From Propionibacteriaceae bacterium (GTDB taxonomy: Bacteria > Actinomycetota > Actinomycetes > Propionibacteriales > Propionibacteriaceae), in assembly GCA_031262485.1 (NCBI GenBank), contig JAISHO010000037.1:1-64000 (forward strand): a stretch of DNA of 64,000 nucleotides, read 5' to 3'. Within the stretch, counting starts at the first letter, position 1, and each line of letters starts with the position of its first letter. The position numbers and the translations under genes are program-made. This document shows positions 40,549 to 54,284 of this stretch, in pieces. The notes below the pieces were generated by a model. The model was not told where the DNA came from. It was given only the letters and a program-made list of their open reading frames with translations, and searched no databases.

Positions 40549-40828
40549 GCTGTCTCCGTTCCATCAAAAGGGGGACATGATCCGGGCGCCGGAGAGGGGT
40601 CGTCGACGGCCTCACATCATAGATACAAGCTTAGCCCCGAACGACGCCTCACGCCTAGTGAGCGGATCACGAATCGGTGCCAACCCCGATCGACCAGCCC
40701 CATTCCCTCCAGGCGGTCCGGCATCGACTGGGTCAGCACATCTTCCCTTGTCCCCATGAAGACAGGCGCGGTGTGCTTCCCGATCCTGGGTGCGAGCCTC
40801 TCGCCAGCGTCGCGAAGACGGCGTGGTC

Positions 40829-41635
40829 TCAGGCGCCGAGCAAGCGGCGGGCGGCGTCACGCAGAAGAGCCGGATCGGGGCCGGCGGAGAGGATCTCACG
40901 GCTGGCCGAGGGCAGCACGAGGGCCGGACTGTCGCCGAACAGGGCGCGGACCCCGGCCATGGTGCCGCCTTGGGCGCCGACCCCGGGGGCGAGGATCGAA
41001 CCGGCGAAGCCGCCGAGGTCGAGACCGGTCGTGGCATGGGTGGCGCCCACGACCAGCCCGGCCACCCCCTCGACCCCTTCCTGATTGGCGGCAGTGGCGG
41101 CATCGACGATCGACTGGGCCACCGTCTCCCCCGTCGCGGTGACAGCACTCTGGAGGCAGGCGCCTTCTGGATTGCTCGTCCGGGCGAGGACATAGACCCC
41201 CCGGCCCGTGCGCCGCGCCGCGTCCAGGGCGGGGGCGAGCGAACCGAAGCCGAGGTAGGGGCTCAGCGTGACGGCGTCGCCGCTGAGTGGACCGCCACCG
41301 AGATAGGCCTCGGCGTAAGCGGCCATCGTCGAGCCGATGTCGCCCCGTTTGGCGTCCACGATGACGAGAAGCCCGGCTTCCCGGGCCGCGGCGATCGTCC
41401 GCTCGAGCGCGGCCACCCCAGCCGACCCCTGGGCTTCGAAGAGCGCCGATTGGGGTTTGACGACGGCCACCGTGTCGGCCAAGGCTTCGACGACGGTGAG
41501 CGCGAAGCGTTCCACGCCGGCCGCGTCGTTGGGCAACCCCCACTGGGCGAGCAACCCGGGATGGGGGTCGATCCCGGCGCACAAGGCGCCGAGGCGCCCC
41601 GTCGCCAGCCGCAGACGTTCGTGGTACGACTCCAT
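40829..41635 (-). CDS. pyrF: Orotidine 5'-phosphate decarboxylase (long type)
   Basis: 268 residues: GIDPHPGLLAQWGLP and the catalytic K96 within VIVDAKRGDIGST, then AVTLSPYLGFGSL and APGVGAQGG. The length and the DAKRGDIGST motif mark the actinobacterial/mycobacterial type 2. Last step of UMP synthesis. It ends the pyr operon, 33 bp after pyrD. Confidence 0.95.
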   Translation of the reverse strand: MESYHERLRLATGRLGALCAGIDPHPGLLAQWGLPNDAAGVERFALTVVEALADTVAVVKPQSALFEAQGSAGVAALERTIAAAREAGLLVIVDAKRGDIGSTMAAYAEAYLGGGPLSGDAVTLSPYLGFGSLAPALDAARRTGRGVYVLARTSNPEGACLQSAVTATGETVAQSIVDAATAANQEGVEGVAGLVVGATHATTGLDLGGFAGSILAPGVGAQGGTMAGVRALFGDSPALVLPSASREILSAGPDPALLRDAARRLLGA

Positions 41636-41668
41636 CGCTCTGCCTTCCCGCCAGGCCGTGGCCTCGGC

Positions 41669-42777
41669 CTAGATTCGCTCCGACCGATGACTGGCCAGGC
41701 GACGATCGGCTCCGGTGACGAGGCCGGGGCCGGAGTAGATGAACCCGGTGCAGATCTCGACGAGATCGGCTCCCGCATCGATGAGGGCGACAGCGTCGCT
41801 CGGCGTCATGACTCCGCCGGAGGCGATGATGGGCAGGCGCGTGCGCGTCCTCAGCGCTGCCACCACGGCCCGGGCGCGCGCCGTCAACGGAGCCCCGGAC
41901 AGTCCGCCAGCCTCACTGGCCAAACGGCCGTCATTGCCCCGTAAACCTGCTCTTGACACAGTTGTGTTCGTGGCGATGAGGCCCGCCGCGCCGGACTGCT
42001 CGACGGCTGCGACGACATCGTCGAACCCCTCCTCGTCGAGATCGGGGGCGACTTTGACGAAGACGGGGATCGGCGCCTCCGGATTGAGGCGACGCGTCTC
42101 ACGTGTCACCGAGCTGAGCAGACCCCTCAACCGTCCGGCGTCCTGGAGGCGGCGCAGCCCCGGCGTGTTAGGGCTGGAGACGTTGATGGCGAGATAGTCG
42201 GCGTAGGGCGCGACCATCGTCAAAGCGGCGAGGTAATCCTCGACCGCCTCCTCTTCGAGGGTCGTCTTGTTCTTACCGATCGAGACGCCCAGCGGGATGC
42301 CGGCGAGCCCCTCGCCGCGGCGGGCGCCGAACCCGTTGAGCCGCTCGGCCAAGCAAGCGGCGCCGTCGTTGTTGAAACCCATCCGGTTGAGGATGGCGCG
42401 GGAGCGGCGCAGCCGAAAGAGCCGAGGCGCCGGATTTCCGGGTTGCGGGCGCGGGGTGACGGTGCCGAGTTCGGCGAAACCGAAACCGAGAGCCCCCCAC
42501 AGCGGGGCCGCCAGACCGTCTTTGTCGAGGCCCGCGGCCAGCCCGATCCGGCCCGGGAAGCGGATCCCCGCCACCGTCACCGCCGAACGGGGCGCGCCGG
42601 TGATGAGCCGGATGAGCCCCGGAGCGGGAGTGCGGCCGAGCCGGGCGAGCAGGGCGATCATCGTCTCGTGGATGGCCTCGGGATCGCCGCCGTGGCTGCG
42701 GAAGAGCAGCGGGCGCAGAAGATGCTCGTAACCGGCGGTGAGGATCTCCGGCGGCAACCCAGGCGCGGGCCACCCGT

Positions 42778-42781
<4 letters not shown>
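41669..42781 (-). CDS. pyrD: Dihydroorotate dehydrogenase, quinone-linked (class 2)
   Basis: 370 residues from ATG 42781, which overlaps the carB stop as ATGA. Membrane-associating N-terminal helices ([19 protein letters not shown]), FMN-binding [31 protein letters not shown], and [12 protein letters not shown] with the catalytic Ser. It oxidises dihydroorotate with quinone as acceptor. Confidence 0.95.
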
Positions 42782-46106
<3,325 letters not shown>

Positions 46107-46107
<1 letters not shown>

Positions 46108-47372
46108 CAGCGGACCTCCCCTGTGCTGGCGATTCCGTCCGCCTCATCCGGCGGTTCCGCAGGTGGCGTTGTCTGAGGACGCGGCCGGGCCGCTGCCATG
46201 AGGGCGGTGAAGCGGTCGAAGAGATGGGCGGCGTCGTGGGGGCCAGCGGCGGCCTCCGGGTGGTATTGGACGGAGAAGGCGACGAGACGATCGCCGTCGC
46301 GCAATTCGAGGCCCTCGACGACGTCGTCGTTGAGGCAGATGTGGCTGACTCTGGCCGTCCCGAAATCGGTCTCGAGGTCGCGCCCGAGCGGCGCGTCGAC
46401 AGCGAAACCATGATTGTGAGCGGTGATCTCGACGGTTCCGCCCGCCACCTCCTGGACCGGCTGGTTGACGCCACGGTGGCCGTAACGCAACTTGTAGGTG
46501 CCGAAACCGAGGGCCCGGCCGAAGATCTGATTGCCGTAACAGATACCGAAGAAGGGGATGCGCCGAGCTAAGACCTGGCGCAACAACTCGACCGAGGCGT
46601 CGTCGGCGGCCGGATCGCCGGGGCCGTTGGAGAAAAAGACGCCATCGGGGGCGATCTGCTCGATCTGCTCGATCGTGGCGCCGGCCGGCACGACATGGAC
46701 ATCGATATGGCGCTGGCTCATGAGGGTGGGCGTCATCGCTTTGAGGCCGAGGTCGACGGCGACGACCGTGAACTGGCGCGGTTCGGCGGCGGGGACGACA
46801 TAGGGCTTCGCTGTCGTCACCTCACCGGCGAGGTAGGCGCCCGTCATCGTGGGCGAACGGCGGACCTTCTCCGTCAACGAGGCGACGTCGAGGTCGTCGG
46901 TCGAGATGATCGACCGCATGGCGCCGAGTTCGCGCAGGTGGCGGGTCAAGGCCCGGGTGTCGATCCCGGCGATGCCGACGATGCCTTGGGCGACGAGTTC
47001 GGCGTCGAGGCTGCGGCGTGAGCGCCAGTTCGACGGCCGCGGCGAGGGATCGCGCACGACGTAGCCGGCCACCCAGATCCGGCGCGACTCGTCGTCCTCG
47101 TCGTTCCACCCGGTGTTGCCGATGTGCGGGGCGGTGGCGACGACGATCTGCCCTTGATAGCTCGGATCCGTCAACGTCTCCTGGTAACCGGACATGCCGG
47201 TGGCGAAGACCGCCTCGCCCGTCGTCTCCCCCGTGGCGCCGAAGGACACTCCGGAAAACGCCCGCCCGTCCTCAAGGACGAGGAGCGCCGGTCGTCGGTG
47301 ATCGGAAGAAGTCGCTAAGGAGTGGGTGGTCGTCGGATCGTGCTCGGCGATCGTCGGTTGATCGGGGGTCAT
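46107..47372 (-). CDS. carA: Carbamoyl-phosphate synthase small subunit (glutamine amidotransferase)
   Basis: 421 residues from ATG 47372, behind AAAGGG. N-terminal small-subunit domain ([20 protein letters not shown]) and a class I glutamine amidotransferase with nucleophile in [10 protein letters not shown] and the His-Glu pair in [11 protein letters not shown]. It supplies ammonia to CarB. It starts 17 bp after nusB. Confidence 0.95.
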
Positions 47373-47388
47373 CACCGCCCTTTCTCGG

Positions 47389-48045
47389 TCAGTCGATGTC
47401 GGCTGGGGCCGTCGTCTCCCAAGGAGCGATGGCGTCGTCCGCCGTCATGGCGACAGCGGTTGGTTCCGTTATACCGGCGCGCGGGGCTGAATCAACCATC
47501 GTGTCCGTCTCAGCGCCCGTCCCAGCGCCGGTCTCAGGGCCTGCCTCACGGGCGTCCTCCGGGGAGTCTTCGGCGCTCGACCGTCCGATCGCGCCGAGCA
47601 GGCCGTGGAGGAACGATGGCGAGTCGTCGGTCGACAATTCGGCGGCTAAAGCGGCGGCCTCGCTGATGGCGACTTCGGCGGGCAGGCCATGGCGGATCTC
47701 GAAGAGCGCGATCCGGGCCAGGTTGCGATCGACGCGCGGCATCCGTTCGAGCGTCCAGCCGTTCTTCAGGCCGCCACGCAGGAGAGCGTCGATCTCTCCC
47801 CTCTCCTCGGCGACCCCGCGCACCAGGGCACGCGTGTACGAGCTGATGGGCGGATCGGCCACCGGCTCGTACTCCTCCAACACCGCCACGGCGTCAGTTT
47901 GACGCAGATCGGCGGCGAAGAGGAGGTCGAGAGCGTATTTGCGGGCCTTGCGCCGCCCCGAACGATGGGGCGTCTTGGCGGCCGGGGACGGCGCCGGGGG
48001 GGCCGAAGCGGAAGACGCCGGCGTCGCCGTCACCGGTTCAGACAC
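47389..48045 (-). CDS. nusB: Transcription antitermination factor NusB
   Basis: 218 residues from GTG 48045. The NusB core ([20 protein letters not shown] to [20 protein letters not shown]) is flanked by an Ala/Pro-rich N-terminal extension and about 65 extra C-terminal residues rich in Ala, Thr and Glu, so it is longer than typical NusB. It acts with NusE in rRNA antitermination. It overlaps efp by 8 bp. Confidence 0.92.
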   Translation of the reverse strand: MSEPVTATPASSASAPPAPSPAAKTPHRSGRRKARKYALDLLFAADLRQTDAVAVLEEYEPVADPPISSYTRALVRGVAEERGEIDALLRGGLKNGWTLERMPRVDRNLARIALFEIRHGLPAEVAISEAAALAAELSTDDSPSFLHGLLGAIGRSSAEDSPEDAREAGPETGAGTGAETDTMVDSAPRAGITEPTAVAMTADDAIAPWETTAPADID

Positions 48046-48595
48046 GGCCGATGTAGGAACCGTCGCGGGTGTCGACCTTGATCTTCTCGTCGGTCGTGAT
48101 GAACAGCGGCACCTGGATCGTCAGACCCGTCTCGAGCGTGGCCGGCTTCGTGCCCGCCGAGGAGCGATCGCCCTGAAGACCCGGTTCGGTGTAGGTGACG
48201 ACGAGTTCGACCGAGGCCGGAAGCTCGACGAAGAGCGGATTGCCCTCGTGCATGGCGACGGTGGCGAGCTGGTTCTCCAGCATGAAGTTCTTGGCGTCGC
48301 CGACGACGTCGTCCGGGATGGTGATCTGGGAGTAATCCGAGGTGTCCATGAAGACGAAACCGTCGCCGTCGTGATAGAGGTACTGCATCTCACGACGATC
48401 GACCTGAGCGGTGTCGACCTTGGTGTCGGAGTTGAACGTGCGGTCGACGACCTTGCCGGAGAGCACGTGCTTGAGCTTGGTGCGAACCACCGTGTTGCCC
48501 TTGCCGGGCTTGTGGTGCTGGAACCAGACAACGCTCCAGAGCTGACCGTCGAGGTCGAGCACCATGCCGTTCTTCAGATCATTCGTTGAAACCAC
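48038..48595 (-). CDS. efp: Translation elongation factor P
   Basis: 185 residues from GTG 48595 ([20 protein letters not shown]). The KOW-like domain carries the modification loop at [12 protein letters not shown], followed by two OB domains ending [12 protein letters not shown]. It rescues ribosomes stalled at polyproline. The tip residue is Lys in PGKGN; which modification occurs in this host cannot be read. A 105-bp gap separates it from aroB. Confidence 0.96.
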   Translation of the reverse strand: MVSTNDLKNGMVLDLDGQLWSVVWFQHHKPGKGNTVVRTKLKHVLSGKVVDRTFNSDTKVDTAQVDRREMQYLYHDGDGFVFMDTSDYSQITIPDDVVGDAKNFMLENQLATVAMHEGNPLFVELPASVELVVTYTEPGLQGDRSSAGTKPATLETGLTIQVPLFITTDEKIKVDTRDGSYIGRV

Positions 48596-48700
48596 TCTTC
48601 GTCCTTATCTTGTCGGGATCCCGGCGAACGCCTCAGCGATCCTACCCCCTTGTGCGGACACACCGGGCATCGGAGGCGCCGGGCGGAAGCGGTACGGCCG

Positions 48701-49780
48701 TCACGCCGCCTCCACCAGGTCGGCGAAGGCCGCTTCGAGCACGGCTTCGTCGACCCCAGGGCGCACCAGGGGGTGGCCGAGCCCGTCGAGGAGGACGAGA
48801 CGCAAGGTGGAGCCGCGGGCCTTCTTGTCGCGGGCCATGATGGCGCGCAATTCCGTCCAACCGGCCCCGATATAGGTTGTCGGCAGCCCGGCCGCGCGCA
48901 GGACGCGACGGTGGAGGGCGACCGCGTCTGCGTCGAGCAACCCGAGGTGTTGGGCGACGAGGGCGGCGTAGAGGAGGCCGACGGCGACCGCGTCGCCATG
49001 GCGCCAGGTGTAGTGCTCGGCCGTCTCGATGGCGTGGGCGAGCGTGTGCCCATAGTTGAGCGCCTCGCGCCCCACCCCGGAGGATCCGCCCATCTCGCGC
49101 ACATCGTCGGAGACGACGGCGGCCTTGACGGCGATGGCGCGCTCCAAAGCCTGCCGGAAAGCGGGCGTCGTGACGTCGAGCGGATCATCCGCCTGGGCCA
49201 GATCGAGGATCGCCGGATCGGCGATGAGACCGGCTTTGAGGACCTCGGCCAACCCGGCGGCGATCTCCGCCGCAGGCAAGCCGGCGAGCAGATCGAGATC
49301 GCACAGCACCGCCCGCGGCTCCCAAAACGCCCCGACGAGGTTCTTCCCCTCGGGCAGATCGATGCCGGTCTTGCCCCCGACGGCGGCGTCGGCCATCGCC
49401 AGCACCGTCGTCGGCACGGTGACGAGCCCGACTCCGCGCAACCAGGTGGCGGCGAGGAACCCGGCCAGATCAGTCGTCGCTCCCCCGCCGATCCCGACGA
49501 CGACGTCGTTGCGGGTGAGCCCGGCTTGGGCCAACCGCCGCCACAACCCGGCGATCACCTCGGGGGTCTTGGCCGCCTCCCCGTCGGGAACCGGGCAGAA
49601 CACCGGAGCGGGCAGACCGGCGGACAGGCTCGCCGCCATCGCCGCGAGGCTGTGGGGGTGGACGACGGCGACGCGGCTCGCCCCCTCGACCCGCGGCGCC
49701 AAGCTGCCGGAGGCCCCGGGGCCGACGAGGATGTCATAGGGGTGGGTGGTGGTGACGGGGATCGTCGTGAGTTCGCTCAT
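48701..49780 (-). CDS. aroB: 3-dehydroquinate synthase
   Basis: 359 residues. DGEAAKTPEVIAGLWRRLA, VVGIGGGATTDLAGFLAATWLRG, GKTGIDLPEGKNLVGAFWEP and the zinc site residues in REALNYGHTLAHAIE are in place. It makes the first carbocyclic intermediate of the shikimate pathway. Its ATG overlaps the aroK stop (ATGA). Confidence 0.95.
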   Translation of the reverse strand: MSELTTIPVTTTHPYDILVGPGASGSLAPRVEGASRVAVVHPHSLAAMAASLSAGLPAPVFCPVPDGEAAKTPEVIAGLWRRLAQAGLTRNDVVVGIGGGATTDLAGFLAATWLRGVGLVTVPTTVLAMADAAVGGKTGIDLPEGKNLVGAFWEPRAVLCDLDLLAGLPAAEIAAGLAEVLKAGLIADPAILDLAQADDPLDVTTPAFRQALERAIAVKAAVVSDDVREMGGSSGVGREALNYGHTLAHAIETAEHYTWRHGDAVAVGLLYAALVAQHLGLLDADAVALHRRVLRAAGLPTTYIGAGWTELRAIMARDKKARGSTLRLVLLDGLGHPLVRPGVDEAVLEAAFADLVEAA

Positions 49781-50397
49781 GCGCTCTCCTCAACTCGGCT
49801 GATCGTTCCTCCCTCGCCCGCCCCGGCGCCCCCAGTCGGAGCAGGGGCGGCGGGCCTCGGCGAAAGAGAACGTGGCTTCCCGGAATCGGCGTCGACGTTC
49901 TCTCCGGCGCCGGCCGCCATGATGGCGTCGACGACTTGAGACGGCGTCATGCGATCGGAATCGATCCGCCAGGTCGCCACCTCGGCGTAGAGCGGGCGGC
50001 GGGCCTCGGCCAGGATCTCGAGTTGACGGCGGGCGTCTCCGAGCAGGAGAGGTCGAAGCTGGTTCATCCCTGCCCGGCGGGTCAAGGTGCGCACCGAGAC
50101 GTCGAGCCAGACGACGGTGTGGCTCGCCACCATCTGGCGCACCCCTGGCGTCACGACCGCTCCCCCGCCCAGGGAGACGACCGCCCCTTCGGTCGAGAGG
50201 GCTTCGCGGACGGCCGCTTCCTCGAGTTCCCGGAAGGCGGCCTCGCCGTCGTCGGCGAAGATCTCACGGATGATCTTCCCGGCGCGTCGTTCGACGAGGG
50301 CGTCGGTGTCGAGATGGGTCTGGCCCAATCGGTGGGCCAAGCGGGCGCCGACGGTCGACTTGCCGCTGGCCGGCAGCCCGACGATGACGTAGCTCAT
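49777..50397 (-). CDS. aroK: Shikimate kinase
   Basis: 206 residues from ATG 50397 (overlaps the aroC stop). P-loop GLPASGKST at 7-15, [20 protein letters not shown] (shikimate-binding Asp/Arg), [10 protein letters not shown]. About 40 residues after the usual end are low-complexity ([20 protein letters not shown]). It phosphorylates shikimate. Confidence 0.94.
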   Translation of the reverse strand: MSYVIVGLPASGKSTVGARLAHRLGQTHLDTDALVERRAGKIIREIFADDGEAAFRELEEAAVREALSTEGAVVSLGGGAVVTPGVRQMVASHTVVWLDVSVRTLTRRAGMNQLRPLLLGDARRQLEILAEARRPLYAEVATWRIDSDRMTPSQVVDAIMAAGAGENVDADSGKPRSLSPRPAAPAPTGGAGAGEGGTISRVEESA

Positions 50398-51602
50398 CGC
50401 TGCGTCGAAGGAACGACGTCGAGACCGCGTTCGGCGAGACGATTGCGGTAGAGGACGAGGGCCGCGTGGGTCTCGGCGACGGTGTCGCCGCCGAACTTCT
50501 CGAGCACAGCCTCGGCCACGACAAGAGCGCACATCGCCTCGGCCACGACTCCGGCCGCCGGGACGGCGCAGATGTCGGAACGTTGGTGGTGGGCGGTGGC
50601 GTCCTGGCCGGTCACGACGTCGATCGTGCGCAAGGCGCGCGGGATCGTCGCGATCGGTTTCATGGCGGCCCGCACCCGGATCGCCTCGCCGGTCGACATG
50701 CCACCCTCGACGCCGCCGGAGTGGTGGGTCAGCCGGGCGATCCCCTCGTCGGTCATCGCCATCTCGTCGTGGGCCTGCGAGCCGCGCCGGCGGGCCAGGT
50801 CGAAGCCGTCGCCGACCTCGACCCCCTTGATCGCCTGGATGCCCATGAGGGCCCCGGCCAAGCGGGAGTCGAGCCGGCGGTCACCGCTGATATGGCTGCC
50901 GAGCCCGGGCGGGCAGCCGTAGACGAGCACCTCGACGACCCCGCCGAGGGTGTCGCCCGCATCACGGGCCCGCTCGATCTCGGCCACCATGGCGGCGGAC
51001 CCGGCCGGATCGAAGCAGCGCACCGGATCGGCGTCGATCCGCTCCAGATCACCGGGCCCGGGGGTCGCCGTGCCCGGGGAGACGACCCCGCCGATCTCCG
51101 TGACATGGCTTAACACAGTGATCCCACACGCTTGATCGAGGAAAGCCTTGGCGATCGCCCCGAGGGCGACGCGGGCGGCCGTCTCACGGGCCGAGGCCCG
51201 CTCGAGGATCGGCCGAGCCTCAGGGAAGTCATATTTCTGCATGCCGGCGAGGTCGGCATGGCCGGGACGCGGGCGCGTCAACGGCGCGAACCGGGCGCCG
51301 GCGGTGTCCGTGCCGGCGGGGAGTGGATCGGCCGCCATGACCTCGGCCCACTTCGGCCATTCCGTGTTGGCGATCGTCACCGCGATCGGGGAGCCGAGCG
51401 TCTCGCCGTGGCGCACCCCGGCGGTGACCGTCACCTCGTCGCGTTCGAAAGCCATCCGGGCGCCCCGCCCGGCGCCGAGGCGACGGCGCGCCAACTCGGC
51501 GGCGATGGCCTCCGTGGTGACGGCGAGGTGGGCGGGCAGTCCTTCGATGACAGCGGTGAGAGAAGGGCCATGGGATTCACCGGCGGTGAGGTAGCGCAAC
51601 AC
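50394..51602 (-). CDS. aroC: Chorismate synthase
   Basis: 402 residues from GTG 51602: [51 protein letters not shown] and [34 protein letters not shown] are the FMN- and EPSP-binding signatures. It makes chorismate. Preceded by aroE with 5 bp between. Confidence 0.95.
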   Translation of the reverse strand: MLRYLTAGESHGPSLTAVIEGLPAHLAVTTEAIAAELARRRLGAGRGARMAFERDEVTVTAGVRHGETLGSPIAVTIANTEWPKWAEVMAADPLPAGTDTAGARFAPLTRPRPGHADLAGMQKYDFPEARPILERASARETAARVALGAIAKAFLDQACGITVLSHVTEIGGVVSPGTATPGPGDLERIDADPVRCFDPAGSAAMVAEIERARDAGDTLGGVVEVLVYGCPPGLGSHISGDRRLDSRLAGALMGIQAIKGVEVGDGFDLARRRGSQAHDEMAMTDEGIARLTHHSGGVEGGMSTGEAIRVRAAMKPIATIPRALRTIDVVTGQDATAHHQRSDICAVPAAGVVAEAMCALVVAEAVLEKFGGDTVAETHAALVLYRNRLAERGLDVVPSTQR

Positions 51603-51607
51603 GCCTC

Positions 51608-52498
51608 TCAGTCTGTCATGAGGCGACGACGACGCAAGGCCGCATGGGCGGCGGCGAACAGCGGTTCCGCTTCGACGACGCCGCCCGTCATCGCCTCGAC
51701 CTGGCCGATGGCCTGATGGACGAGCAGATCGAGCCCGGTGATGGTGACCCTCCGAGCGGCCTGCGCCTCGGTGATGAGCGGGGTCGGCCACGGGTCGTAG
51801 AGGATGTCGAACACGGCGACGGAGCGCTTGGCGATCCGTGGCGCGAGCAAGGCGGCGACCCGCGAGGGCACCGTCGAGACGACGAGGTCGGCGGCGGGCA
51901 TGTCGTCGCCGAGGCGTCCCGGGCGCGTCCGAGCCCCCCAGCCCCGCCCCGCCGCCACGAGCGCGTCGACTTTCTCCGGGTCGCGGCCGAGCACGTGGAT
52001 GAGCCCGGCTCCGGTGCGGGCGAGGGCGTAGACGAGCGAGTGGGCTGTCGCGCCGGTGCCCAGGACGACCGCTTCCTCCGGTGAGGCGGCTCCGGAGGCC
52101 TCGAGAGCGGACTCGATTCCGACGACGTCGGTGTTGAGGAGCCGGGTCGTCGCAGGATCGTTCGCCCGGCCGTCGAAGACCATGGTGTTGGCAACTCCGA
52201 GGGCGCGAACCGTCTCGTCAGGCTCGCCCCGGGCGACGATCGCTTCCTTGAGAGGCATGGTGCAGGACAACCCCCGCCACCGTTCGTCGAGCCCGGCCAG
52301 GAAATCGGCCAGATCCGCCTTCGTCACCTCGTGGGCGGTGTACTCCCACGGCAGGCCGAGGAGACGGTAGGCCTCCCGATGGAGGACGGGCGAGAGGGAA
52401 TGAGCGATCGGCGAGCCGGCGACCCCGCAGCGCCGCCCGGGTGCCGGGACGACGCCCGAGTCGGGCACGATCGTCAGCGAGGCGGTGGAGGTGGTCAT
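51608..52498 (-). CDS. aroE: Shikimate dehydrogenase
   Basis: 296 residues: [20 protein letters not shown] (shikimate site), [12 protein letters not shown] with the catalytic Lys, ANTMVFDG and [12 protein letters not shown], then a Rossmann half ([20 protein letters not shown]). The usual GxGGxx is GTGATA. It reduces 3-dehydroshikimate. First gene of the aroE-C-K-B run, 61 bp after mltG. Confidence 0.92.
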   Translation of the reverse strand: MTTSTASLTIVPDSGVVPAPGRRCGVAGSPIAHSLSPVLHREAYRLLGLPWEYTAHEVTKADLADFLAGLDERWRGLSCTMPLKEAIVARGEPDETVRALGVANTMVFDGRANDPATTRLLNTDVVGIESALEASGAASPEEAVVLGTGATAHSLVYALARTGAGLIHVLGRDPEKVDALVAAGRGWGARTRPGRLGDDMPAADLVVSTVPSRVAALLAPRIAKRSVAVFDILYDPWPTPLITEAQAARRVTITGLDLLVHQAIGQVEAMTGGVVEAEPLFAAAHAALRRRRLMTD

Positions 52499-52559
52499 CG
52501 ACCCTCCTCACTAGGTGGTTTCAAGGCCATGGCGCATCAGGGGAGGCGGGGGGCGCCTC

Positions 52560-53723
52560 TCACTGGCAGATATCCGGATTGTCGCGACACCACTGCTGGT
52601 AGATCTCGACGTTGACGTCGTGTTCAGCGCTCGAGGTCTCGAACAGCGTCTCGCCGGTCTCGAGGTTGATCGTCGTGTAGAAGATCCAATCGCCCGGCTC
52701 CGGGTTGAGGGCGGCGTGGACGGCCGTCTGCCCCGGGTTGCTGATCGCCGTCGGCGGCAAACCCTCGCGGTTGTAGGTGTTGTAGGGGCTGTCCATGTCC
52801 TGATCGCCGTCGCCGAGGTTGGCTTGCCCGGTGCGGTCGAGGGCGTAGTGCAAGGTCGAGTCGAGGCCGAGATACTTCGGGCCGTCCCAGTTGTGTCCGG
52901 TGAGACGGTTGTAGATGACGCGGGCGACCTTGGCCTGATACTCGGGTGCGAAGACTTCTTTCTCAATGATGCTGGCGACGATGACGACCTGGTAGGGCGT
53001 CAGTTGCAGCCCGGTGGCCTGGTTGAGCGCGTCCGTCCCGGCGATGAGATTCTCCTCCTCGGCCATCTGATTGAAACGCTGCGTCATCATCGAGTACATC
53101 GCGACCGGGTCGAAGGGGTCGGGGGCGTCGTAGGTGGCGGGGAAGAGGAAGCCTTCCGGTTCTCCCCCGGCGATGTCGGGCAGCCCATAGGCGGCCGGGT
53201 CGTTCACAAGGATCGCCGTCAGATCCTCCACCGACCACCCGCCACCGGGCATCTCCTTCGTGCTGTCGGCGATGATCGGGATGATCTCGCTGTACCGCAT
53301 CCCCTCGGGGACCGCCACGGGGTAGACCACTCGGTTGTCTGGATTGAGCAGGTCGGTGATGGCGTCGGCCGCAGGGATGTGCAGGCGGATGTTGTAGCGG
53401 CCCGGCTGGATGCCGACCGCGTCAGGGTTCTTGGCCGCTTCCGTCTCGAAGGTGGCGGCCGATTTGACGACTCCGGCTGTCACGCAGATGTCGGCGATCT
53501 CGCCCAGGGTGGCGCCTTCGGGGATGACGATCTGGGTCGTCTCGTCTCCTTCGACGACGTAGTCGTCCGTCTCACGCCAATCGATGTAGAAGCCGTAGAC
53601 GGTGGTGCTGGCGAACCATAACCCGCCGATGAGGATGGCGAGGCTGACGGCGACGGCGATCCCGCTCTTGATTCGGCGGGCTTTCTCCCTCTTGGCCCAG
53701 GTCTGGCTGTCAGAACTCACCAT
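52560..53723 (-). CDS. mltG: Endolytic murein transglycosylase MltG
   Basis: 387 residues; ATG 53723 behind GAGGAG. One membrane segment (SGIAVAVSLAILIGGLWFA) at about 19-37, a LysM-like region, then the YceG catalytic domain with VIVASIIEKEVFAPEYQAKV (catalytic Glu) and NTYNREGLPPTAISNPG. It cuts nascent glycan strands and sets their length. It follows ruvX by 6 bp. Confidence 0.94.
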   Translation of the reverse strand: MVSSDSQTWAKREKARRIKSGIAVAVSLAILIGGLWFASTTVYGFYIDWRETDDYVVEGDETTQIVIPEGATLGEIADICVTAGVVKSAATFETEAAKNPDAVGIQPGRYNIRLHIPAADAITDLLNPDNRVVYPVAVPEGMRYSEIIPIIADSTKEMPGGGWSVEDLTAILVNDPAAYGLPDIAGGEPEGFLFPATYDAPDPFDPVAMYSMMTQRFNQMAEEENLIAGTDALNQATGLQLTPYQVVIVASIIEKEVFAPEYQAKVARVIYNRLTGHNWDGPKYLGLDSTLHYALDRTGQANLGDGDQDMDSPYNTYNREGLPPTAISNPGQTAVHAALNPEPGDWIFYTTINLETGETLFETSSAEHDVNVEIYQQWCRDNPDICQ

Positions 53724-53729
53724 TACTCC

Positions 53730-54284
53730 TCACACCGGGCTCCCGACGGCCCAACCGACTGCCCGACCGGCACGCCGCGCGGTCAGAACCGAGTCTAGAA
53801 TACCGACGGCCGCCTGAGCGTCTATCAATAATCGTTGTTGTTTGGTATTCTTGCCCGCCCCATGGAGCTTACGACTCGCCTCCCCCGTCGTCATGCGCTC
53901 GTCGGTCAAGAAGACGGGCGGGGCGATCCGGGAAGCCAAAGCGACGGCCTGAGCGGTGATCGTCTCGGCGGCGATCCCCCATGATCCGTCGAGGCGCAAA
54001 GGCAGCCCGACGATGACGGCGGCCGGCTCGTAGTCGTCGACGAGACGGTCGAGCGCCGCCTCAGGGGCGTCTTTGGCCGCCACCGTCGTCACGGGATAGG
54101 CCAAAGATCCCTCCCGGTCGCAGGCCGCCACCCCGATGCGGGCGGCGCCCCAATCGAGGCAGAGCCACACCCCCTCGGGGATCGGAGCGCTCACGAAGGC
54201 GTCTCCCCAAGCCATCGGGGAGATCGAGCCGTGCTCGGGCGTTCCGCTGACGGGCTGGGGCACGGAGCGCTCGGTGTCGTTCAC
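53730..54284 (-). CDS. ruvX: YqgF/RuvX-family Holliday junction resolvase-like nuclease
   Basis: 184 residues. WLCLDWGAARIGVAACDREG holds the first catalytic Asp; VIVGLPLRLDGSWG and FLTDERMTTGEASRKL and IDAQAAVGILDSVL complete the RNase H-like fold. YqgF proteins process the 5' end of pre-16S rRNA. The GTG overlaps the alaS stop by 4 bp. The first 40 residues are an extension. Confidence 0.9.
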   Translation of the reverse strand: MNDTERSVPQPVSGTPEHGSISPMAWGDAFVSAPIPEGVWLCLDWGAARIGVAACDREGSLAYPVTTVAAKDAPEAALDRLVDDYEPAAVIVGLPLRLDGSWGIAAETITAQAVALASRIAPPVFLTDERMTTGEASRKLHGAGKNTKQQRLLIDAQAAVGILDSVLTARRAGRAVGWAVGSPV